Source: Duganella alba (lineage in GTDB: Bacteria > Pseudomonadota > Gammaproteobacteria > Burkholderiales > Burkholderiaceae_D). Taken from it: 64,000 bases of DNA. Position 1 is the first letter of the stretch. Every line of letters begins with the position of its first letter. Below, in pieces: positions 43,771 through 53,172 of the stretch. Below the pieces are notes generated by a model that saw only the letters and a program-made list of their open reading frames with translations, searched no databases and was not told the DNA's origin. Location of the stretch: contig NZ_WKJN01000007.1 of assembly GCF_009674495.1 (NCBI RefSeq), positions 62,001 through 126,000 of the forward strand, given 5' to 3'. Position numbers and translations under genes: made by a program.

Positions 43771-44676
43771 TTACTGGACCAGGGTAATGACCAGTTGGGA
43801 CAGGCTATTGGATTGCTTCAGCATGGCGCTGGCGCTCTGCGTGAGCATTTGATCTTGGGTCGCGTTGGCCGCCTCGGTGGCGAAATCGGTATCGACGATG
43901 CGCCCCCGCGCCGCCTCCGTGTTGTTGCGGACATTGGCGAGGTTGCGGAAGACGCTGTTGAGGCGATTGCTGGTAGCGCCCAATTGCGCGCGCAGCGCGC
44001 CCACATCGTCCGCCGCCTCGGCGATCTTGCCGATCAGCGCATTGGCGGACTCGGCCGAGGTCAATTCGGTGCCGGGGCCGTCGACCGGAAAGCCGGACAG
44101 GCTTTCGTCGTCGATCGCGTAATACAGCGAACCATTCAGCCGTCCCAGGAACGGACGGAAATCGATATTGATGGTTTCCTTCGCGGATGCGCCGGTCTGG
44201 AAGGTGATCGCGCTATCCCCCAGTGTGCCCGGGCCGTCGGGACCGGACGGCGCAACGATGTATCGCATCAGGTATTTGCCCGCGTACACCCCCTCGTTAA
44301 TGATCTGATCGATCTGCTTGCTTTGCGTGACATACTCGGCATGTAGCGCATCCCGATCTGCCTGGGTGCTGGAACCGTCCGCCGCCTGCACCGCCAGCTC
44401 TCCCAAGCGCGTCAGTAAATTGCTGACCTCATCGAGCATGCCGTCCGCGGTCTGCAACATGGAAATACCGTTTTGGGTGTTGCGCATGGCGACCGCCATC
44501 CCGCTCGATTGGGCCGAGAGCCGGGTCGCCAATTGCAGACCGGCGGCATCGTCCATGGCGGAGTTGACGCGGTAGCCGGTGCTCAGGCGCGTTTGCGAGG
44601 TGGCCAGGGTACTACTGGCGCGACGTAGCGCATTTTGACTGGACAACGATGCGAGGCTGGTACGAAGACTAAGCAT
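43771..44676 (-). CDS. Orphan divergent flagellin
   Basis: A 301-residue flagellin-family protein. The N-terminal D0/D1 helices (SLASLSSQNALRRASSTLAT, RLSTGYRVNSAMDDAAGLQL, MLQTADGMLDEVSNLLTRLG) and C-terminal D1/D0 (QLGATSNRLNSVFRNLANVR, DFATEAANATQDQMLTQSAS) match flagellin. It departs from the norm: no MAQVINTN-type start, a short central domain (about 165-215) and an unusual end ITLVQ instead of LLR/LLG. No flagellar genes are nearby. It could be a minor filament protein or a hook-associated relative. Confidence 0.85.
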   Translation of the reverse strand: MLSLRTSLASLSSQNALRRASSTLATSQTRLSTGYRVNSAMDDAAGLQLATRLSAQSSGMAVAMRNTQNGISMLQTADGMLDEVSNLLTRLGELAVQAADGSSTQADRDALHAEYVTQSKQIDQIINEGVYAGKYLMRYIVAPSGPDGPGTLGDSAITFQTGASAKETINIDFRPFLGRLNGSLYYAIDDESLSGFPVDGPGTELTSAESANALIGKIAEAADDVGALRAQLGATSNRLNSVFRNLANVRNNTEAARGRIVDTDFATEAANATQDQMLTQSASAMLKQSNSLSQLVITLVQ

Positions 44677-44708
44677 TTCAAGCAATCATTCTTTACGAAA
44701 ATGTTTCT

Positions 44709-44737
44709 ATATTACATAGAGGCGACACCAATTGTAA
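44709..44737 (-). promoter_or_regulatory. Predicted sigma-70 promoter of the orphan flagellin
   Basis: On the minus strand -35 TTACAA (44732-44737), 17-base spacer, -10 TAATAT (44709-44714), 33 bases before the start. No sigma-28 type TAAA/GCCGATAA pair is visible, unlike ordinary flagellin genes. Confidence 0.45.
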
Positions 44738-44788
44738 GGAGATTAAGGATACCGCTGGTTTTTTTCTCAAAACATCCGCTGCAACAAA

Positions 44789-44808
44789 AAAGCCCCGCAT
44801 TGCGGGGC
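44789..44808 (-). terminator. Rho-independent terminator of ychF
   Basis: Hairpin GCCCCGCA / TGCGGGGC on the minus strand with a one- to two-base loop, followed by TTTTTTG. Located 27 bases past the ychF stop. Confidence 0.85.
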
Positions 44809-44834
44809 CTCCTTGCACTGCCGCTCGGGAGCGC

Positions 44835-45926
44835 TTAGACGTTGAACAGGAAATTCAGCACGTCGCCGTCTTTGACGACATATTCCTTGCCCTCGGCGCG
44901 CATCTTGCCGGCTTCCTTCGCGCCGCCCTCGCCCTTGTACTGGATGTAGTCGTCGTAGGCGATGGTTTGCGCGCGGATGAAGCCGCGTTCGAAGTCGGTG
45001 TGGATCACGCCGGCCGCCTGCGGGGCGGTGTCGCCGATGTGGATGGTCCAGGCGCGCACTTCCTTCACGCCGGCAGTGAAGTAGGTTTGCAGGCCCAGCA
45101 GCTTGTAGGCGGCGCGGATCAGACGGTCCAGGCCTGGCTCTTCCATGCCCATGTCGGCCAGGAAGGCGCTCTTGTCGGCGTCGTCCAGGTCAGCGATTTC
45201 CGCTTCGATCGAGGCGCAGATGGCGACAATCGGCGCGTTCTGGGTGGCGGCGTAGGCGGTCAGCTGGTCCAGCAGCGGGTTGTTGGTGAAGCCGGAGTCC
45301 GACACGTTGGCCACGTACATGGCCGGCTTGGCGGTGATCAGGCACAGCGGCTTGATCAGGGCCAGCTCGTCGGCGTCCAGGCCCATGGCGCGCACCGGCT
45401 TGGCTTCGTTCAGGTGCGGCACGATGCGTTCCATGATGGCCAGCAGCTTGGCGGCGTCCTTGTCGCCCGAACGGGCTTTCTTGTTTTCGCGGTGGATGGC
45501 TTTTTCCACGGTGCCCAGGTCGGCCAGCGCCAGCTCGGTCTGGATCACTTCGATGTCGTCCAGCGGGCTGACCTTGCCGGCCACGTGGATCACGTTGTCG
45601 TCTTCGAAGCAGCGCACCACGTTGACGATGGCGTCGGTTTCGCGGATGTGCGACAGGAACTGGTTGCCCAGGCCCTCGCCCTGCGACGCGCCGGCCACCA
45701 GGCCGGCGATGTCGACGAATTCGACGATGGCGTTGACCATGCGCTCAGGCTTGACGATGTCGGACAGCGCGGCCATGCGCGGGTCCGGCACTTCGACCAC
45801 GCCGACGTTCGGCTCGATGGTGCAGAACGGATAGTTCTCGGCCGGGATGCCGGCCTTGGTCAGGGCGTTGAACAGGGTGGACTTGCCGACGTTAGGCAAG
45901 CCGACGATGCCGCATTGGAGACTCAT
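44835..45926 (-). CDS. ychF: Redox-regulated ribosome-binding ATPase YchF
   Basis: A 363-residue Obg-family P-loop protein that prefers ATP. G1 is [14 protein letters not shown] at residues 9-22, followed by the YchF block [20 protein letters not shown] and G3 [21 protein letters not shown]4 is changed from NKxD ([10 protein letters not shown]), as in YchF. The C-terminal TGS-like domain ends [17 protein letters not shown]. It binds ribosomes and has a role in stress tolerance. Divergent from the thioesterase gene; terminator downstream. Confidence 0.97.
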   Translation of the reverse strand: MSLQCGIVGLPNVGKSTLFNALTKAGIPAENYPFCTIEPNVGVVEVPDPRMAALSDIVKPERMVNAIVEFVDIAGLVAGASQGEGLGNQFLSHIRETDAIVNVVRCFEDDNVIHVAGKVSPLDDIEVIQTELALADLGTVEKAIHRENKKARSGDKDAAKLLAIMERIVPHLNEAKPVRAMGLDADELALIKPLCLITAKPAMYVANVSDSGFTNNPLLDQLTAYAATQNAPIVAICASIEAEIADLDDADKSAFLADMGMEEPGLDRLIRAAYKLLGLQTYFTAGVKEVRAWTIHIGDTAPQAAGVIHTDFERGFIRAQTIAYDDYIQYKGEGGAKEAGKMRAEGKEYVVKDGDVLNFLFNV

Positions 45927-46037
45927 GAAAAACCTTTAAATTATCAATATGGCCGGCAAGCGGCTGGTGAAAACGGCCCACAGGCAGCGTTTTTGGATAT
46001 TCTTGCTGTTCTAGCTGATTACAGCGTTCAAGGGTCC

Positions 46038-46066
46038 ATTGTACCTCCCTTGCCCCCACTCTTCAA
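46038..46066 (-). promoter_or_regulatory. Predicted sigma-70 promoter of ychF
   Basis: Minus strand -35 TTGAAG (46061-46066), 17-base spacer, -10 TACAAT (46038-46043). It would give a leader of about 105 bases and overlaps the upstream region of the divergent thioesterase gene. Confidence 0.5.
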
Positions 46067-46081
46067 AAAACAGGAGCCCGC

Positions 46082-46519
46082 ATGACGATGCGCGACGCCG
46101 GACGAGACCAGTTCCGCCACTTTCAGGCCATTCCGACCCGCTGGATGGACAACGATATCTATGGCCACGTGAACAACGTTGTCTATTACTCATATTTTGA
46201 TACGGCGGTGAACCAGTTCCTGATCGAGGCGGGCGTGCTGGACATTCACCAGGGCGAAGTGGTGGGCTTCGTGGTGGACAGCGGCTGCTCCTACTTCAGC
46301 CCGATCGCCTTTCCGGACCTGGTGCACGCCGGCATCCGCGTCGCCAAGCTGGGCAATTCCAGCGTCCGCTACGAAGTCGCCCTCTACCGCAACGACGACG
46401 CCCTGCCCGCCGCCGCCGGCCACTTCGTCCATGTCTACGTCGACCGCGTCAGCAATCGTGCTGTCCCAGTGCCACCCGCCGTGCGCGAAGTGCTGAATAC
46501 GCTGGCTGTTCTTGGCTGA
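46082..46519 (+). CDS. Hotdog-fold acyl-CoA thioesterase (YbgC/4HBT type)
   Basis: A 145-residue hotdog thioesterase. The 4HBT active-site pattern is RWMDNDIYGHVNNVVYYSYF (near residues 20-40), with Asp23 the likely catalytic acid and GHVNN following. It hydrolyses an acyl-CoA; substrate unknown. A ribosome site CAGGAGCCCGC precedes the ATG. The neighbouring peptidase-like gene follows 64 bases downstream on the same strand. Confidence 0.92.
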   Translation: MTMRDAGRDQFRHFQAIPTRWMDNDIYGHVNNVVYYSYFDTAVNQFLIEAGVLDIHQGEVVGFVVDSGCSYFSPIAFPDLVHAGIRVAKLGNSSVRYEVALYRNDDALPAAAGHFVHVYVDRVSNRAVPVPPAVREVLNTLAVLG

Positions 46520-46583
46520 CTTGTTTGATGCTAGACTCATTCGTCGTCGCACTCAAATAATTCATCTTCATCAGGAAAGCCCC

Positions 46584-48416
46584 ATGCCATTTTCTCGTTG
46601 CCGCGCGCCGCTGCGTACCTCCGTTCTGATTGCCAGCCTGATGCTGGCTGGTGCTTATACTTTGCCGGTGCAGGCGACGCCGGCGGTGGCGGCGGTCAAG
46701 ACCAACCAGGCGCAGAAGCAGTTGGCGAAGATCGCGGCGGCCTTCCATACCGCGCGCTGCAAGTTCGATCCACTGCTGTTTGCCACCGCAAACGGCGACA
46801 GCCGCTACGACGATCAGCTCGGCCTGGCGATTTCGCCCAAGGTGCGCGCGGCGCAATTCACGCTGTACCGCGGCATGCAGAAGCAGTTGATGGCGGTGCG
46901 CCGCGACCAGCTCGGCGCGCAGGAGCAGCTGACCTACGATCTGCTCACCTATGAGCTGAACAACGCGATGCAGCTGGAGTCCTTCCCCGACCATCTGCTG
47001 CCGCTGAACCAGTTCGACAACGTCCCCAGCACGCTGGCCAACTACGCCGGCGGCACCGGTTCGCAGCCGCTGGAAACGGTCAAGCAATACCAGGCTTACC
47101 TGAGCCGCCTGAACCAGCTGCCCGGCTGGATCGACCAGGCCATCGCCAACATGAAGGAAGGCATCCGCACCGGCGTCGTGCAGCCGAAGGCGATCACCGT
47201 CGCCATGCTGCCGCAGTTACAGAACCTGCGCGCCGCCACGCCGGAAGCCAGCGTCTACTATTCGCCGGTGACGCGCTTCCCGGCCTCGTTCTTGGACGCC
47301 GAGAAAAAACAACTGACCGCCGCCTACCTGAAAACGGTGGACAGCAAGATCGCACCGGCGCTGACCCGCCTGGTCGACTTCCTCGAACACCAGTACCTGC
47401 CGGCCAGCCGCGCCAGCACCGGCTGGAGTTCGCTGCCGAACGGCATGGCCTGGTACGCGGCCCACATCAAGGACAGCACCAATCTGCCGCTGACGCCGGA
47501 CGAAGTCCACGCGCTGGGCCTGAAGGAAGTGGCGCGCATCCAGCAGCAGCTGACCGTGCTCGGTCCCAAGCTGGGCTACGACGGCCCGGAGAAGCAGCTG
47601 CCACAATGGGTCGGCGCGCAAACCAAATTCGACATCTTCACCACCGACGAACAGGTGCTGGACGCCTACCGCACCATCTACGCGCAAGTGCAGGCCAAGC
47701 TGCCAACCTATTTCAGCCTGATCCCGAAAGCGAAGCTGGAACTGCATCTGGAGCCGGAACTGACACGCGCCACCGCCTCCGACCACTACACGCCGCCGGC
47801 CGCCAACGGTTCGCATCCCGGCGTGTTCTGGCCGGTGGTGAACGACCCGAAGAAATACAGCCGCGTCGACATGGTCAGCCTGTTCCTGCACGAAGGCGTG
47901 CCGGGCCACCACTTGCACGCGGCGCTGCTGAAGGAACTGGACCTGCCGGACTTCCGCAAGTTCAGCACCGAGAATCCGAACAGCGCGGCGTACACCGAAG
48001 GCTGGGCGCTGTATTGCGAAACGCTGGGCCGCGAGATGGGCCTGTACGACGATCCGGTCGCCTATTACGGCCATCTGAACGCGGAGATGCTGCGCGCGGC
48101 GCGCCTGGTGGTCGATACCGGCATGCACGCCAAGGGCTGGTCGCGCGAGCAAGCCATCGCCTATCTGGTCGATACGCTGGGCTGGAGCGAGCCGCGCGCG
48201 CGCAACCAGATCGAGCGCTACATGGTGTGGCCGGCGCAGGCGTTGAGCTACAAGATCGGTTCGCTCAAAATCCTGGAACTGCGCGCCCGCGCGCAGATGG
48301 CCTTGGGCGACAAATTCAGTTATCAGAAATTCCATGAAGTGGTGATTGGCGACGGCACCCTGCCGCTGCCGATCCTGGAGCAGCGTGTCGACCGCTGGAT
48401 CGCAAGCACAAAATGA
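46584..48416 (+). CDS. DUF885 family exported metallopeptidase-like protein
   Basis: A 610-residue exported protein of the DUF885 family. Signal peptide LIASLMLAGAYTLPVQA. The family's gluzincin-like motif is FLHEGVPGHHLHAALL near residue 435, with EGWALYCETLGREMG about 40 residues later supplying a further Glu; together these suggest a zinc carboxypeptidase-like active site. Other DUF885 marks are FPASFLDAEKKQL and LGWSEPRARNQIERY. Catalysis is inferred from the motif. AGGAAAGCC precedes the ATG. Confidence 0.92.
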   Translation: MPFSRCRAPLRTSVLIASLMLAGAYTLPVQATPAVAAVKTNQAQKQLAKIAAAFHTARCKFDPLLFATANGDSRYDDQLGLAISPKVRAAQFTLYRGMQKQLMAVRRDQLGAQEQLTYDLLTYELNNAMQLESFPDHLLPLNQFDNVPSTLANYAGGTGSQPLETVKQYQAYLSRLNQLPGWIDQAIANMKEGIRTGVVQPKAITVAMLPQLQNLRAATPEASVYYSPVTRFPASFLDAEKKQLTAAYLKTVDSKIAPALTRLVDFLEHQYLPASRASTGWSSLPNGMAWYAAHIKDSTNLPLTPDEVHALGLKEVARIQQQLTVLGPKLGYDGPEKQLPQWVGAQTKFDIFTTDEQVLDAYRTIYAQVQAKLPTYFSLIPKAKLELHLEPELTRATASDHYTPPAANGSHPGVFWPVVNDPKKYSRVDMVSLFLHEGVPGHHLHAALLKELDLPDFRKFSTENPNSAAYTEGWALYCETLGREMGLYDDPVAYYGHLNAEMLRAARLVVDTGMHAKGWSREQAIAYLVDTLGWSEPRARNQIERYMVWPAQALSYKIGSLKILELRARAQMALGDKFSYQKFHEVVIGDGTLPLPILEQRVDRWIASTK

Positions 48417-48496
48417 GCTGATGCGTATTGACGGTTTGGATTGAGACAATGTTGCAAATATGATAGTTTGCGATATTGCCTCAAGGGAGCCGCCGG

Positions 48497-51400
48497 ATGG
48501 AATTCCTGCTGTTTGTATTTGGCGTGTTCACGCTGGGCGTTGCCTGGCGTGCGCGCAACGAAGCCCGCGAAGCGAGACGGATCGCCAATAAGTTGCAGCA
48601 GGAGCTGGCGACGTTGCGCGATGCTTTGCCTGCGGCGTCCACCAAGCCGATGCCCACGACGCCAGATGCGGTGGTGGTCGCGCGTTCCGCGCAAGCAGCC
48701 GCGCAGCCCAAGCCACCGACATCAGTTGCGCCGGCGGCGGCCGAGCCTGCAACGCCGTCGGAGTCGCTTGCAACGCCGGAGCCACTGGCACATGTTGCGC
48801 CGGAGGAGTCGCTCGCTGAGGCCGCGCTTGCGGTCGGCGCCGCGGCAACTGCCTCATCGGTGCCAGACGCCGAGACTTTGCCGGCGGACGTCCCTGAAAC
48901 GCCGCGCCTGCCGATCCGCACGCCACCGCCGCCCAGCCAACCGCCGAAATGGCTGCTGGCCGCCAAAACCTGGCTCTTCGGCGGCAATCTGGTCGCCAAG
49001 CTCGGCTTGCTGATCCTGTTCATCGGCGTCAGCTTCCTGCTCAAGTACACCGCCGCGCGCGTCACCCTGCCGATCGAATTCCGTCTGGCCGGCATCGTCC
49101 TGGCGGACATCGCGGCGCTGGCCTGGGCCTGGCGCATCCGCCTGCGCCGGCCCGCCATCAGCCTGCCGGTGCAAGGCGCCGCGCTGGCGGTGCTGATGCT
49201 GGTCACCTTCGGCGCCTTCCGGCTCTACCACCTGATCCCCGGCGGCATGGCGTTCGCGCTGTTGCTGGTGTTGACCGTCTTTACATGCCTGCTGGCGGTG
49301 CTGCAGGATGCGATGTGGCTGGCGATCTTCGGCATCGTCGGCGGCTTCGCCACACCTATTCTCGCGTCCAGCGGCGGCGGCAGCCACATCGGGCTGTTCA
49401 GCTACTACGCACTGCTGAACGCCGGCGTGCTGTACCTGGCGCTGTACCGTTCGTGGCGTCCGCTGAACCTGCTTGGCTTCGCCTTTACCTTCGCCATCGG
49501 CACCACCTGGGGCGTGCTGCGCTACACGCCGGAGAACTACCTGTCGGTGCAACTGTTCCTGCTGCTGTTCTTTGCCTTCTACGTGTCGATCCCGTTGGCA
49601 TATGCGCGCCAGCAGTCGGTCAAGCTGAAGAACTACGTTGACGGCACGCTGGTGTTCGGCACGCCGATGGCTGGCTTCGGTTTGCAGTTCAGCCTGGTGA
49701 AGGACATGCAATTCGGCGTGGCGTTTTCCGCGCTGACGCTGGGCCTGTTCTACATCGGCCTGACCACCATGCTGCGCCGCCGGCCGAAGCTGGCGCTGCT
49801 GTCGGACGCCTTCCTCGCGCTGGGCGTGGTGTTCGGCACGCTGGCGATTCCGTTCGCGCTCGACGGCCGCTGGACTTCCGGCGCCTGGGCGCTGGAAGGC
49901 GCCGGCATCGTCTGGATCGGCCTGCGCCAGAAACAGAAGATGGCGTGGATGTTCGGCCTGCTGGTGCAGGCGGGTGCATGGATCTCGTTCTTCGGCACTG
50001 TCACCGGCCTGTCGCCGCAACTGGCGATCGAATCGAATCTGTGGCTGGGCTTTATCCTGCTATCCATCACCGCCTTCCTGATGGCGACGCGCTTCCGTGC
50101 GCAGGACGACAGTAGCACCCGGCTGTTTGCCATGCTGGCGTCGGTGTTCCTGGCGTTTGCCTCGGTGTGGCTGATCGCCGGCGCGTGGACGGAGATCTTC
50201 CTGCGCACCAACGGCGTGGCGCAGGCCAACCTGCTGGTGATCAGTGCACTGCTGGCGTCGCTGGTGCTGTACTTTATCGCCCGCAAGATGACGTGGCGCC
50301 TGGCCAGCACGCTCGCCCTGGTCGCGCAAGCCATTGTTGGCGTGATGCTAGGCGTACTGGTGTCGCTGGAGGTGCTGTTCTCGCAGCAAGGAGACTGGCT
50401 TCATGTCTCGCCGAACCTGTTCGACAAGCCCATCCTGGGTGCGCTGCTGATCTGCGCAGCCGGCCTGTTCAGCAGCTGGGCATTGATGCGCAACAACGGT
50501 GCCAAGCCGGGCACCGTCAATCACGCGCTGTCGCGTATCACCATGCTGTGGGGCGGCCTGTGGTGGTACATCATGAGCGCGCCGGACCTGGCCGGCTGGC
50601 TGGCCGTGCGCTACGAGCTGCTGAGCAAAGACAACTGGTACGGCGCCGACGTGCTGGCCATGGCCGTCTACGGCATGCTGGTGGCCGCCAGCGCCATCCC
50701 GGCGACGCTTCTGGCGAAACGCCTGCAATGGCCATCGCTGCGCGTGCTGGCGACGCCGGCCTGGATCGGACTGGCAGTCGCCACCGCCGGCATGCTGGTG
50801 CAACTGTATTTCGACAACCATCTGCCGCGCGCCTCGGTCTGGCTGGCGTATGCGGCGCTGTGGCTGGCGGGCGAATGGATGCTGCGCCTCTGGCCCGCCA
50901 ACGGCTGGCAACTCGGCGCGGTGCCGCTGCGCCTGGTGCACAGCCTGCGCACCGGCGGCCTGTGGCTGATGATCTGGCCGGTCGCGGCCATCTGGATCAC
51001 GCGCTGGCTGCACGGCGGCGACAGCGAGGAAGCGCGCATGCTGGCCGAGGCCGGCTGGGAAACCAGCGCCAGTTGGGCACGCTTCATTCCAGCCTGGCTG
51101 ATGATGGGCGTGATCGGCTGGCTGATGCAGCGCAGCCGTGCCGGCACATGGCCGGTCGCGCCGATTGCAGAGTGGTATCAGCGCCGCCTGACCCCGCTGG
51201 CGTGCACGTGGGCGCTGCTGCTGGTCGCCGTCTGGAACCTGTCGCAGAACGGCGCCATGGCGCCGCTGCCCTACCTCCCGCTGGCCAATCCGCTGGACCT
51301 GACCACCTGCTTTGCCCTGCTGCTGGCCAACAGCTGCTACCGCCTGCTGCACCAGACGCCGGCGACGCTGTTGCCCGCCTGGGTGCTGCCTCTGGCAGGT

Positions 51401-51766
51401 GCGCTGGTCGCCTACGGCTGGTTCAATCTGGCGCTGCTGCGCACGGTGTCGAACTACATGAACATTCCGTACGAATTCGACGCCATGTTCGGCTCGCAGT
51501 TTGTGCAGGCCATGCTGTCGCTGGTGTGGAGCGTCACCGCGCTGCTGCTGATGCGCTTCGCGGCCAAGCGTTCGATCCGCACCGTGTGGATCGGCGGCGC
51601 CACGCTGCTGGCCTTGGTGGTAGCCAAGCTGTTCCTGGTGGACCTGTCGAACGTGGGCGGCGTCGAACGCATCGTATCCTTCGTCGGCGTTGGTGCGCTG
51701 ATGGTCGGCATCGGCTACCTGGCGCCGTATCCGACGCAAACCGAAAACACAGCGGAGACCGCATGA
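48497..51766 (+). CDS. DUF2339 family large membrane protein
   Basis: A 1089-residue inner-membrane protein of the DUF2339 family. A first hydrophobic helix and coiled segment (FGVFTLGVAWRARNEAREAR, IANKLQQELATLRDAL) lead to an Ala/Pro linker (about 50-150), then NLVAKLGLLILFIGVSFLLK and some two dozen membrane segments to the end. Function is not known; the family is often paired with DUF3999, as here, where the stop overlaps the next start (ATGA). ATG 48497 has AAGGGAG seven bases upstream. Confidence 0.9.
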   Translation: MEFLLFVFGVFTLGVAWRARNEAREARRIANKLQQELATLRDALPAASTKPMPTTPDAVVVARSAQAAAQPKPPTSVAPAAAEPATPSESLATPEPLAHVAPEESLAEAALAVGAAATASSVPDAETLPADVPETPRLPIRTPPPPSQPPKWLLAAKTWLFGGNLVAKLGLLILFIGVSFLLKYTAARVTLPIEFRLAGIVLADIAALAWAWRIRLRRPAISLPVQGAALAVLMLVTFGAFRLYHLIPGGMAFALLLVLTVFTCLLAVLQDAMWLAIFGIVGGFATPILASSGGGSHIGLFSYYALLNAGVLYLALYRSWRPLNLLGFAFTFAIGTTWGVLRYTPENYLSVQLFLLLFFAFYVSIPLAYARQQSVKLKNYVDGTLVFGTPMAGFGLQFSLVKDMQFGVAFSALTLGLFYIGLTTMLRRRPKLALLSDAFLALGVVFGTLAIPFALDGRWTSGAWALEGAGIVWIGLRQKQKMAWMFGLLVQAGAWISFFGTVTGLSPQLAIESNLWLGFILLSITAFLMATRFRAQDDSSTRLFAMLASVFLAFASVWLIAGAWTEIFLRTNGVAQANLLVISALLASLVLYFIARKMTWRLASTLALVAQAIVGVMLGVLVSLEVLFSQQGDWLHVSPNLFDKPILGALLICAAGLFSSWALMRNNGAKPGTVNHALSRITMLWGGLWWYIMSAPDLAGWLAVRYELLSKDNWYGADVLAMAVYGMLVAASAIPATLLAKRLQWPSLRVLATPAWIGLAVATAGMLVQLYFDNHLPRASVWLAYAALWLAGEWMLRLWPANGWQLGAVPLRLVHSLRTGGLWLMIWPVAAIWITRWLHGGDSEEARMLAEAGWETSASWARFIPAWLMMGVIGWLMQRSRAGTWPVAPIAEWYQRRLTPLACTWALLLVAVWNLSQNGAMAPLPYLPLANPLDLTTCFALLLANSCYRLLHQTPATLLPAWVLPLAGALVAYGWFNLALLRTVSNYMNIPYEFDAMFGSQFVQAMLSLVWSVTALLLMRFAAKRSIRTVWIGGATLLALVVAKLFLVDLSNVGGVERIVSFVGVGALMVGIGYLAPYPTQTENTAETA

Positions 51767-53172
51767 AGAAAATACTGATCGCCGCATACGCCGGCGCACT
51801 GACGACTGCCGCTTCGGCCAGCGACACGCCGCAGGACTACACCCACGTGCTGCCGCTGACCACCAGCGCCAAACAGGGCGTGCTGCAACTGCGCCTGCCC
51901 AAGGACGTCTACCTGCATGCGCGCTCGCCGATGCTGGACGACCTGCGCGTGTTCGACGCCAGCGGCACGCCGCAACCGTTCGCGCTGCGCACGCCCAGCT
52001 TCGCCACCCGCGTCAGCCACAGCGACAGGTCTCTGACCATCTTCCCGCTGATGAGCACAGCCGGCGCCGCATCCAAAATGGATCTGGACGTCAGCACCTC
52101 GACCGATGGCCGCCTTTTGTCCGTCAAGCTGAAGCCGGAAGCCGGCGCCTCGACGGCGCAACCGCAGCTGGCGGCGCTGGTGCTGGATCTGGGCAAGGAC
52201 GCGGCCACCAAACCGATCGACGCGCTGCGCTTCACGCTGCCGGCCGGCGTGCAGGAATACAGCGCGCAGGTCTGGCTGGAAACCAGCAACGACATGAAGC
52301 GCTGGGACACCGTCGGCGCGGCCGAGCTGAACTGGCTGGTGAACAAGGATGCGCAAACGCTGGCCAACGACCGCCTGGCCTTCGACGCTCGCAGCTTCCA
52401 TTACGCGCGCCTGAGCTGGCGCAGCGGCACGCCGGTTCAATTCGCCGGCATCATCGCCGAACAACCGACCGAAACCAGCACCGCGCCAGCCGGCGAGCAA
52501 CTGGTGATTCCGGCCGCCACTGGCAAGCAGCCGCAGGATCTGGTGTACGCCACGCCGCCCGCCATCGCGCCGGCCACGGCCGGCTTGCAGTTCAGCGAAA
52601 CCAATGTGGTACTGGCAGGCACGCTGGGCGTGTACCGCGAACTGCCGGCGCGCCAGGTGGGCCAAGGCGCGACGTGGCGTTTCGATCCGCTGGTCAGCTC
52701 GACCTTCTACCGCATCATGCAGGATGACCAGACGCGTAGTTCCGGCGATCTGGATGTGCCGCCGGTGCACGCGACGCAATGGGTGCTGCGTACCAACGCA
52801 GCGGCGACGGTCAAGCCGGCCTTGCGCCTGAACTGGCCGCCGGCCACGCTGGTGTTCCTCGCCAGCGGCAACGGCCCCTACACGCTGGCGGTCGGCCGCG
52901 AACGCGCCGTGCCTGCGGTGCGCGAGCTGTCGCAGGTGGCGCCGGGTTTTTCGGATTCGGAATTGCAGAAGCTGGAGCAGGTCAGCGCCGGCGCTGCCAC
53001 GCAGCAGCAAGGCAGCGGCGCGCAGGACGCCAGCGCGGCCCTGGAAGCCGCTACGGCGGCCCAGCGGCGCCTGATCGCGCTGTGGGGCGTGCTGCTGCTG
53101 GGCGTGGCCGTGCTGGGCTTTATGGTTTGGCGGCTGGTGCGGCCATCACGTTCATCACCGCCAGCGTCATAG
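51763..53172 (+). CDS. DUF3999 family exported/membrane-anchored protein
   Basis: A 469-residue protein of the DUF3999 family. Signal peptide MKKILIAAYAGALTTAASAS; a long periplasmic beta-rich region with YTHVLPLTTSAKQGVLQLRL and LHARSPMLDDLRVFDASGTP; and a single C-terminal membrane helix (LIALWGVLLLGVAVLGFMVW). Translationally coupled to the DUF2339 gene, suggesting one complex. Its last 53 bases overlap the end of the convergent M20 hydrolase gene. Function unknown. Confidence 0.9.
   Translation: MKKILIAAYAGALTTAASASDTPQDYTHVLPLTTSAKQGVLQLRLPKDVYLHARSPMLDDLRVFDASGTPQPFALRTPSFATRVSHSDRSLTIFPLMSTAGAASKMDLDVSTSTDGRLLSVKLKPEAGASTAQPQLAALVLDLGKDAATKPIDALRFTLPAGVQEYSAQVWLETSNDMKRWDTVGAAELNWLVNKDAQTLANDRLAFDARSFHYARLSWRSGTPVQFAGIIAEQPTETSTAPAGEQLVIPAATGKQPQDLVYATPPAIAPATAGLQFSETNVVLAGTLGVYRELPARQVGQGATWRFDPLVSSTFYRIMQDDQTRSSGDLDVPPVHATQWVLRTNAAATVKPALRLNWPPATLVFLASGNGPYTLAVGRERAVPAVRELSQVAPGFSDSELQKLEQVSAGAATQQQGSGAQDASAALEAATAAQRRLIALWGVLLLGVAVLGFMVWRLVRPSRSSPPAS

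Noticed and set aside
43771-44685. Start of the flagellin at the TTG 44685
   Set aside because: The ATG at 44676 is three codons downstream, gives the same protein and needs no rare start codon.
48640-48920. Low-complexity Ala/Pro-rich stretch as a possible repeat array
   Set aside because: It is the linker region of the DUF2339 protein with no regular DNA repeat unit; no CRISPR-like spacing.
50167-51762. Long upstream extension of the DUF3999 frame
   Set aside because: The frame stays open inside the DUF2339 gene by composition only; the signal peptide and coupled ATG at 51763 mark the real start.
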